Position numbers and translations under genes: made by a program
Assembly (NCBI GenBank): GCA_031261385.1
Contig: JAISJS010000045.1
Location: 1 to 8,805, forward strand
Direction: 5' to 3'
Length of the DNA stretch: 8,805 nt
Source of the DNA: Treponema sp.
GTDB taxonomy: Bacteria; Spirochaetota; Spirochaetia; Treponematales; Breznakiellaceae
Shown: piece after piece, positions 1 through 4,526 of the stretch
How the letters are laid out: each line of letters begins with the position of its first letter
Numbering within the stretch: position 1 is the stretch's first letter
The notes under the pieces: model-generated
What the model was told of the DNA's origin: nothing
What the model saw: only the letters and a program-made list of their open reading frames with translations
The model's database searches: none

Positions 1-1180
1 CAATTACATACACTTCATCTTTGGAAAGCGGGAGGGCAAGTTTTTCTGCCGAAAAATCCTTAACCTGAAAACTTCCCCGCACCGCCTTGTCATCGCTGTG
101 ACTCACCGGAAGTACATACTGCCCGTCCCCGGCGGCAGGTATGCCTCCAATAAAAACCTGCCGTACGGCAAAATCCTTTAAGTTATTTACCAGCACAAGA
201 TCCGCCCGCAGTCCCGGGGCGATGCCCCCCCGATCGTAGAGGCGGTAACATTCCGCCGCGTTAAGGGTCGCCATCTGAATGGCAGTTACCGGATCGACTC
301 CCTCATCAACGCAAATACGCAGATCATTATCAATATGCCCCTGTTCAAAAACGCTGCTGGGCTGTAAGTCATCGGAACAGAGGAGACAATGACGGCTGTT
401 TTGGGGAGTGAGCGCCGGGATTAGATTCCGCAGATCTTTACAGGCCGACCCCTGCCGGAGCATTACATACATTCCCCGCGAAAGCCGGTCTTCCATTTCC
501 TCACGTGTCGCACATTCATGATCGGTATGTATGGCGCCGGCGGCACAGGCGTCCAGATCCCTGCCTGCAACGCCGGGGCCGTGACCGTCTATCAGCTTGC
601 CTGAATTGATTGCCAGAATCAGCTTATCCAGAACTTCGCTTTCGGCGCCGATTACTCCGGGATAATTCATCATTTCACCAAGCCCCAGAATTCTTTTATC
701 CTGTATGGGCTGTTCCATGGCGGCTGCGTCAAGCGACGCCCCCGAGTGTTCAAAGGGAGTTGCAGGAACGCAGGAAGGCAGCATGAATTTAATATCCAGC
801 GCGGTGTTTTCCGCATCGTTCATCATAAACTCAAGTCCGGCCCTGCCGCAAACATTTACTATTTCGTGGGGGTCGGCGATAATTGCCGTCGTACCGTGGG
901 GAACAAGGAGCCTTCCCAATTCAGAGGGACGCAAAAATGAGGATTCAATGTGGATGTGACTGTCGATAAAACCGGGAAGCACATACAAGCCCTCCGCGTC
1001 AATGACAGCGACGCCCTCGTAAGCGCCGATTCCCGCGATCAAACCGCCGCAGAGCGCAAGATCGGCTTCGATAATGCGGCCCGTATAGACATCAACGATT
1101 TTCCCGTTTCTGATAACCAGATCGGCTTTGATCTTCCCCGATGCGACAGAAATAAGTCTTTTTAAATTGTCCTTTTTCAT
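1..1180 (-). CDS. ade: Adenine deaminase, N-terminal 393 residues (3' end of the gene lies beyond the left edge)
   Basis: Reading the minus strand from ATG at 1180 gives one open frame of 393 codons that is still open at base 1. It matches adenine deaminase (Ade, amidohydrolase superfamily), a cytoplasmic metalloenzyme converting adenine to hypoxanthine and ammonia for purine salvage. Visible motifs: an N-terminal strand region (about 20-65), the metal-binding stretch FIDSHIHIESS (71-81), PHGTTAIIADPHEIVNV (94-110), GLGEMMNYPGV (166-176), DGHGPG (198-203), HTDHE (218-222), CSDD (268-271) and GHIDNDLR (281-288). Family members run to roughly 550-600 residues, so the C-terminal third is missing only because the window ends. 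The start is supported by the early LKRLISVASGKIKADLVIRNG pattern expected near the N-terminus, although no clear Shine-Dalgarno precedes it. It is separated from the upstream small gene by a hairpin and has its own promoter. Identification is firm. Confidence 0.95.
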   Translation of the reverse strand, partial: MKKDNLKRLISVASGKIKADLVIRNGKIVDVYTGRIIEADLALCGGLIAGIGAYEGVAVIDAEGLYVLPGFIDSHIHIESSFLRPSELGRLLVPHGTTAIIADPHEIVNVCGRAGLEFMMNDAENTALDIKFMLPSCVPATPFEHSGASLDAAAMEQPIQDKRILGLGEMMNYPGVIGAESEVLDKLILAINSGKLIDGHGPGVAGRDLDACAAGAIHTDHECATREEMEDRLSRGMYVMLRQGSACKDLRNLIPALTPQNSRHCLLCSDDLQPSSVFEQGHIDNDLRICVDEGVDPVTAIQMATLNAAECYRLYDRGGIAPGLRADLVLVNNLKDFAVRQVFIGGIPAAGDGQYVLPVSHSDDKAVRGSFQVKDFSAEKLALPLSKDEVYVI

Positions 1181-1186
1181 ACTTTA

Positions 1187-1214
1187 ATTATATAACGTTT
1201 TTGAAATATGGCAA
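1187..1214 (-). promoter_or_regulatory. Sigma-70-type promoter of ade, abutting the start codon
   Basis: On the minus strand TTGCCA (1209-1214) and a perfect TATAAT (1187-1192) are separated by 16 bp. The last base of the -10 box is only 7 bases from the A of the ade ATG at 1180, so transcription would be expected to start at or next to the start codon. There is no purine-rich Shine-Dalgarno in the six bases between them (TAAAGT). The boxes are seen directly; the leaderless mRNA is inference. Confidence 0.65.
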
Positions 1215-1225
1215 TATTTTTAAAT

Positions 1226-1255
1226 CGGGGGTAAGGCACGCAGGCGAAACCCCCG
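1226..1255 (-). terminator. Hairpin between the DUF2158-like gene and ade, possible terminator
   Basis: CGGGGGT (1226-1232) and ACCCCCG (1249-1255) form a perfect 7-bp GC-rich stem with a 16-base loop. On the minus strand the stem is followed by ATTTAAAAAT, a broken rather than continuous U tract, so intrinsic termination would be imperfect. It lies downstream of the DUF2158-like stop and just upstream of the ade -35 box, a sensible place to insulate the two genes. A regulatory stem-loop is the alternative. Confidence 0.4.
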
Positions 1256-1283
1256 TATGACCCGTGAAAGGCCATTTGAACTG

Positions 1284-1523
1284 CTACTTTTTCCCGGCCT
1301 TTTTTGCAGGCGCCTTCTTTACAGGGGCGGCATTGGCTTCGTACCGGTCCAAAGCGCCGGCGGGAAATTCAAATTCCTGGCCTTCATGTGAATCGGAAAA
1401 CCAGACGGTCGTCACTATTTTTGCGTCAATATCGACCCCCAGTACCACCATCTTTGGGCTGTTTTCAAGCCCCGATGCAATAACCACATCACCAATCAGC
1501 CGTTCTGTTGCACGTACACTCAT
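1284..1523 (-). CDS. Small DUF2158/YodC-like protein with Lys/Ala-rich tail
   Basis: This encodes 79 residues. The start at 1523 is chosen over a longer in-frame reading from 1601 because AAGGAG (1529-1534) sits 5 bases before this ATG and the longer version adds only an AT-rich, unconserved stretch across the promoter region. The core GDVV (11-14), SPKMVVLGVD (22-31), VWFSD (40-44) and FEFPAGALDRY (51-61) follows the pattern of the DUF2158/YodC family (GDVV, PKM, WF, FP..AL), small beta-barrel-like proteins whose function is not established. The last 12 residues (PVKKAPAKKAGKK region) are a basic tail not typical of the family and resemble the tail of the divergent HigA-like neighbour. The tail suggests nucleic-acid contact, but that is inference. 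It is not a HigB toxin by motif. The family match is from memory of the pattern and is moderately sure. Confidence 0.75.
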   Translation of the reverse strand: MSVRATERLIGDVVIASGLENSPKMVVLGVDIDAKIVTTVWFSDSHEGQEFEFPAGALDRYEANAAPVKKAPAKKAGKK

Positions 1524-1542
1524 TATAACTCCTTCAAATATC

Positions 1543-1571
1543 AGCATATCAAAAAAATAAAATTTCCGCAA
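1543..1571 (-). promoter_or_regulatory. Tentative promoter of the DUF2158-like gene
   Basis: On the minus strand TTGCGG (1566-1571) and TATGCT (1543-1548) are 17 bp apart, and a start near 1536 would place the ribosome site AAGGAG (1529-1534) almost at the 5' end. Each box matches consensus at about four of six positions, so this is weak. A TATACT box further upstream on the same strand is an alternative -10 but lacks a good -35. Confidence 0.3.
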
Positions 1572-1617
1572 GTATAAATTGCAATATAAAATGTTGACCA
1601 AAATAATTAGATATGCT
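1543..1617. promoter_or_regulatory. Inverted GATATGCT sites in the divergent promoter region, possible operator pair
   Basis: AGCATATC (1543-1550) and GATATGCT (1610-1617) are perfect 8-bp inverted copies, 59 bp apart. The right copy supplies the extended -10 of the higA-like promoter and the left copy overlaps the tentative -10 of the opposite gene, so each promoter carries the same word in the same orientation relative to transcription. HigA-type proteins commonly repress their own promoters, which makes these operator candidates. Chance occurrence in AT-rich DNA is possible. Confidence 0.3.
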
Positions 1618-1622
1618 ATAAT
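1594..1622 (+). promoter_or_regulatory. Strong sigma-70-type promoter of the higA-like gene
   Basis: TTGACC (1594-1599) and a perfect TATAAT (1617-1622) are separated by 17 bp, with TGC directly before the -10 box giving an extended -10. Transcription would begin near 1629, leaving a leader of about 22 bases that contains the ribosome site AAGGAG (1640-1645), 6 bases ahead of the ATG at 1652. This is the best promoter in the window. Confidence 0.75.
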
Positions 1623-1651
1623 ATTACAAATCAGTCATCAAGGAGTCGTTC

Positions 1652-2062
1652 ATGGCAAAACCTGTTTCACAACATCCCGGAGTCGTTTTCAACGCTTTTT
1701 TAGAGGAATATAACCTTACCCCTTCAAAAGCGGCAAGGGACATCAAATTAAGCCAGCCAAGTGTTCGGATGCTTACCCTGCAGCAATTACGGGTTTCGGC
1801 CCCGGTTGCCCTGCGGCTTGCAAAATATTTTGGAACCACCGTAGAATTCTGGATTAATTTACAGAATGGATACGATCTGGCAAAGGCAAATAACGATAAA
1901 GCCCTTTCCGCAGTTCTTAAAGGCATAAAAAAAGCCCAAAAACCCGATCCGGTCAAAAAACCGGCAAAGGCCGCCGCTAAAACGGCTAAAAGTAAAACGG
2001 CTAAAAGCAAAACCGGGAAATCTGCCGGGGCAGCCTCAAAAAAGAAACCACGGCAAAAATAA
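1652..2062 (+). CDS. higA: HigA-family antitoxin-like helix-turn-helix protein with a histone-H1-like lysine-rich tail; no HigB partner
   Basis: This encodes 136 residues. Residues 1-80 match HigA-family antitoxins (XRE-type helix-turn-helix, VapI/HigA group): HPG near the N-terminus (8-10), a helix-turn-helix around 23-45 (NLTPSKAARDIKLSQPSVRM), then VALRLAKYFGTT (52-63) and EFWINLQNGYDL (65-76), the latter a family hallmark. Canonical HigA proteins are about 90-110 residues and end shortly after this. Here residues 93-136 add a tail with 16 lysines in 44 residues, almost no acidic residues, plus Ala, Ser, Thr and Pro, resembling histone H1 or bacterial H1-like tails. HigB normally lies directly beside higA, but the neighbours are a divergent DUF2158-like gene and a convergent operon, so this is an orphan regulator or a solitary antitoxin. 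It probably acts as a DNA-binding protein and may repress the shared promoter region. The start is set by AAGGAG (1640-1645). Confidence 0.85.
   Translation: MAKPVSQHPGVVFNAFLEEYNLTPSKAARDIKLSQPSVRMLTLQQLRVSAPVALRLAKYFGTTVEFWINLQNGYDLAKANNDKALSAVLKGIKKAQKPDPVKKPAKAAAKTAKSKTAKSKTGKSAGAASKKKPRQK
1982..2011 (+). repeat. 15-bp tandem repeat encoding TAKSK-TAKSK in the HigA-like tail
   Basis: Two adjacent 15-base units (1982-1996 and 1997-2011) differ at one base, a silent T/C in the serine codon, and encode TAKSK twice; a degenerate third partial copy (TGKS) follows. In-frame duplication by slippage is the likely origin, so tail length may vary between strains. Confidence 0.8.
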
Positions 2063-2070
2063 GATGAAGA

Positions 2071-2158
2071 GAAACCGCAGAGAACACAGAGTAAACGCAG
2101 AGGACGCGGAGAATACCAAATAAACTTCAAATTCTTTTGTCTTCTCCACTCTGCGGTT
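2071..2158. repeat. Intergenic inverted-repeat element 1 with purine-rich short-unit arm; possible bidirectional terminator
   Basis: AACCGCAGAG (2073-2082) and CTCTGCGGTT (2149-2158) are perfect 10-bp inverted ends of an 86-bp element; internally GGAGAA (2108-2113) can also pair with TTCTCC (2142-2147). The left arm is a degenerate tandem array of 9-11-base units ending in CAGA or CGGA (2071-2110), purine-rich on the plus strand; the right arm is pyrimidine-rich. It fills the space between the convergent ends of the higA-like gene and yqeB. T-rich sequence follows the stem on both strands, so it could end transcription in either direction. Its ends resemble those of the element at 4379-4511. 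Confidence 0.7.
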
Positions 2159-2198
2159 CTGTCTTCTGTTTATTACACTAGCGCCTCTTGAAATCGGT

Positions 2199-3020
2199 TC
2201 AATCGGCCTTTTCATTTGACAAATTCAAAACCGCCTCCAGTACCCCGCCTGCAACGGAAAGCGCCTTGTCGGAAACGGTAAAACAGTGAAACTTTTCGCA
2301 GCGGGGATCGATATCTCCTGCCTTTAGCCCTTTGGTCACGGCAATTCCCGATGGGAGCAGGCCCCGCAGTATTCCGTCAATCCCGGCATATACCGGGATC
2401 TCTTCCACTGCGCCTGCGCCTCCGGTATGCTTAACCACCGCAACTATAGCTCCTTTTTTTATGAGGTCACCGATTTCTGCCCGCGCTTCAAAAATCCCAT
2501 CGGCGCCCGCACGGAGCAGGCGTTCAATGGTATATCCGCCTATATCCCCGGGGATACCGGTATTGGGAATGGCGCTTCCTGTTTTGATAACCCGCCCTAT
2601 GGTATGCCCCCGCTTGGTTTCGATGACCGCATGACAGTCAAGCCCCGCGGTAAACCCCGGCCCGACGCCGATAACCACCGGCGCATCGTTTATGGCAGTC
2701 CCCAAATTTTCTTTTGCCATTATCGCATCCACCACCGCAGCAGGTTTAAAACGCCTGACTATGTCCGCCGCAGGATCAATAAACAGGGCGATACTTTTTT
2801 TTTCGATTGCAGCGTGCATCTCTTTTTCATCTTTTACCAAAACCGCAGTAACATCTTCAACCCCGGCGCTGCCCCTATACACCGCTTCGGAAAAACACAC
2901 CGTTCTGCGTACCGAAAGCGGCTTTTCAATTTCGGTCATGGCAATATCAAAACCGGCATGGTGCAGGCGGAGCGCAATCCCGGAAGCCAGGTCCCCTGCG
3001 CCTTTGATAATTACAAACAT
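2199..3020 (-). CDS. yqeB: YqeB/EF2563-family selenium-dependent molybdenum hydroxylase accessory protein
   Basis: This encodes 273 residues. It matches the YqeB/EF2563 family, found with selenium-dependent molybdenum hydroxylases and proposed to help mature or insert their selenium-containing molybdenum cofactor; the exact reaction is not established. Seen: an N-terminal nucleotide-binding-like loop KGAGDLASG (6-14); a segment SVRRTVCFSEAVY (36-48); the central signature IGVGPGFTAGLDCHAVIETKRG (117-138 region) and TGSAIPNTGIPGDIGG (147-162); and a C-terminal part with GDLIKKGAIVAVV (184-196), IDGILRGLL (214-222) and GLKAGDIDPR (231-240), reminiscent of a biotinyl/lipoyl-like barrel. The start at 3020 is preceded by AGGA (3028-3031) lying inside the last codons of ssnA, whose stop ends 2 bp upstream, so translation is probably coupled. 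It is the last gene of the operon and is followed by an inverted-repeat element. No molybdenum hydroxylase, selD, yqeC or mocA gene is in the window. Confidence 0.9.
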   Translation of the reverse strand: MFVIIKGAGDLASGIALRLHHAGFDIAMTEIEKPLSVRRTVCFSEAVYRGSAGVEDVTAVLVKDEKEMHAAIEKKSIALFIDPAADIVRRFKPAAVVDAIMAKENLGTAINDAPVVIGVGPGFTAGLDCHAVIETKRGHTIGRVIKTGSAIPNTGIPGDIGGYTIERLLRAGADGIFEARAEIGDLIKKGAIVAVVKHTGGAGAVEEIPVYAGIDGILRGLLPSGIAVTKGLKAGDIDPRCEKFHCFTVSDKALSVAGGVLEAVLNLSNEKAD

Positions 3021-3022
3021 TT

Positions 3023-4351
3023 TTATATCCTGTTCCAGAGTTTCTGTGCAAGCTCCCGGGACTTTGCCATCAACGCCTCTTCATCAATATTGACAAGCTC
3101 CCGTTCCTTCATGATGATTTTGCCGTTGATGATCGTCGTGTCAACATGACGGCCTGAAACGCCAAAGAGGATGTGGCTGTTGATCGTGTTTTCATTTACC
3201 GGTGTCGGCGCTTTATAATCAACAATGATGATATCCGCATAACAGTCTTTTTTGATCGTCCCGGTTTTTCCGCCGATGAAGCGCTCCATGATTTTTTTGT
3301 TGTTGTCAAAGAGCATGGCAGGCGGTTCCGCCCAGGCAACTGACGGAATACCCTTTGCATGTTTATGAATAATTGCGGCAGTTTTTAAAGAATCGGTCAT
3401 ATCGGCAGTATAGCCGTCGGTCCCCATTCCGACAAGGATTCCTTTTTTGATCATTTCCAGCACCGGAGAAACCCCGACGGCGTTTCCCATGTTTGACTGG
3501 GGATTATGTATGACTGCAACGTTGCTCTCTTTAAGCATATCCATTTCTTCTTCGGTGATGTGGATGCAGTGAACGGCGATGGATTTTTCCGAAAGGACCT
3601 TGTAATGGTTAAGCCGCTCTATTACCCGCATACCGTATTTTGAAACGCCGTCTATTACATCCTCAATGCCCTCGGCGGCATGGACATGAAAGCCGACACC
3701 GGCTGAGGCCGCCGCTTCAATGCACTCGTTCAGGGTTTTCTCGCTGATCGTCATCTGGGCATGCATACCAAAAAGGGCCTTGATCATATCATCGTTCTGC
3801 CCTTTACAGTATTTGGCAAAATCAACATTTTCTTTTATACCGGCATTTTTTATTTTTTCCCCGTCCCGGTCAGACGTTTCATAGCACAGGTTACTGCGTA
3901 TGCCAAAGAGTTTCGCCGCTTCTGCAATTTTAAAGAGGCTCCCTTCGATGGCAAAGGGGCTTGCATGGTGATCGATAACCGAGGTAACCCCGGAACGAAC
4001 CTGATCTATCATGGGGCCGACAGCGCTGTAGAAAACATCTTCCAGAGTCAGCTGTTTATCCAGCCGCCACCAAAGCCCGGTAAGAATTTCACCGAAGGTA
4101 GTTGCCGGTTTCCCGCCGAGTGAAAGGCCGCGGGCAAAGGTGCTGTAGTAGTGCATGTGGGCATTTATAAAACCGGGCATTACGAGCCTGCCCCCTGCGT
4201 CGATGTATTCGGCGTCAGGGTACTTTGCCTTGAGCGCCGCAGTATCCCCTACTTCCTTTATAATTTTACCATCGATGGCGACGGCGCCATTTTCAATAAA
4301 AGGATTTTCGGTATCCCGCGTTACGATTTTTCCATTCCCGATCACCAACAT
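3023..4351 (-). CDS. ssnA: SsnA-family amidohydrolase (putative aminohydrolase)
   Basis: This encodes 442 residues. It is an amidohydrolase-superfamily protein of the SsnA branch, related to ATZ/TRZ chlorohydrolases and guanine/cytosine deaminases; cytoplasmic and metal-dependent, substrate unproven. Ligands visible: FINAHMHYYS with H65 and H67, the pair FHVHAAEG with H222 and H224 and E227, HCIH (261-264), HNPQSNMGNAVG (282-293) and GMGTDG with D312. The full family length is present. An upstream in-frame ATG at 4387 would add 12 residues, but the start at 4351 is preferred because GAGGTG (4357-4362) lies 5 bases before it and MLVIGNGKIVTRD is a normal amidohydrolase N-terminus. It is followed after 2 bp by yqeB and preceded by an inverted-repeat element, then ygfK. 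In E. coli ssnA sits next to ygfK, and in gut bacteria both are reported in the anaerobic urate-use cluster. A ring-opening or deaminating role on a purine-derived compound is inferred. Confidence 0.92.
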   Translation of the reverse strand: MLVIGNGKIVTRDTENPFIENGAVAIDGKIIKEVGDTAALKAKYPDAEYIDAGGRLVMPGFINAHMHYYSTFARGLSLGGKPATTFGEILTGLWWRLDKQLTLEDVFYSAVGPMIDQVRSGVTSVIDHHASPFAIEGSLFKIAEAAKLFGIRSNLCYETSDRDGEKIKNAGIKENVDFAKYCKGQNDDMIKALFGMHAQMTISEKTLNECIEAAASAGVGFHVHAAEGIEDVIDGVSKYGMRVIERLNHYKVLSEKSIAVHCIHITEEEMDMLKESNVAVIHNPQSNMGNAVGVSPVLEMIKKGILVGMGTDGYTADMTDSLKTAAIIHKHAKGIPSVAWAEPPAMLFDNNKKIMERFIGGKTGTIKKDCYADIIIVDYKAPTPVNENTINSHILFGVSGRHVDTTIINGKIIMKERELVNIDEEALMAKSRELAQKLWNRI

Positions 4352-4378
4352 GATTACACCTCTTTTATTTAAGAATAT

Positions 4379-4511
4379 AAACCGCAAAGTCGAAGAAGTC
4401 GAATAAGGAAGGATTAAGAAAAGAGGTATTATTTTTCGTCCTCTTCCGCGTTTTTCGCGCTTTCATATTCTCTTCCTCTTTCCTTATTCGCCTTATTCGA
4501 CTTTGCGGTTT
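4379..4511. repeat. Intergenic inverted-repeat element 2: 32-bp near-perfect arms, 9-bp periodic purine tracts
   Basis: The arms 4379-4410 and 4480-4511 pair over 32 positions: a perfect 15-bp outer block (AAACCGCAAAGTCGA against 4497-4511), a 6-base middle with two mismatches, and a perfect 11-bp inner block (CGAATAAGGAA against 4480-4490). The 69-base loop contains two smaller stems: AAGAGG/CCTCTT (4421-4426 with 4440-4445) and CGCG-TTTTT-CGCG (4447-4459). The arms read as degenerate 9-base units such as AAAGTCGAA and TAAGGCGAA. The element occupies almost all of the 175-bp gap between ygfK and ssnA inside the operon. It does not encode a convincing protein and lacks a clean U tract, so attenuation, RNA processing or a non-autonomous mobile repeat are all possible. 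Confidence 0.85.
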
Positions 4512-4526
4512 CTTTATCTTCCTTCT

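Noticed and set aside
1284..1523. HigB toxin partner for the higA-like gene
   Set aside because: The 79-aa product lacks HigB/RelE-type motifs, is divergent rather than in an operon with higA, and fits DUF2158/YodC instead.
1524..1601. Longer N-terminus for the DUF2158-like protein starting at 1601
   Set aside because: It would run through the shared promoter region, encodes an AT-driven Tyr/Phe/Leu stretch, and the internal ATG at 1523 has an excellent ribosome site.
2071..2110. CRISPR-like array of short repeats
   Set aside because: The units are only 9-11 bases, adjoin each other without spacers, are degenerate, and form one arm of an inverted repeat.
1624..2130. 168-codon minus-strand frame opposite the higA-like gene
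   Set aside because: The leucine/alanine/phenylalanine-rich stretch is the complement of the lysine-rich tail codons, which mimics a membrane protein. The plus-strand frame has a promoter, ribosome site and HigA motifs.
2427..3149. 240-codon open frame on the plus strand opposite yqeB
   Set aside because: It lies antisense to the well-supported YqeB frame and crosses into ssnA; it has no family motif or ribosome site, and its composition is that of a shadow frame.
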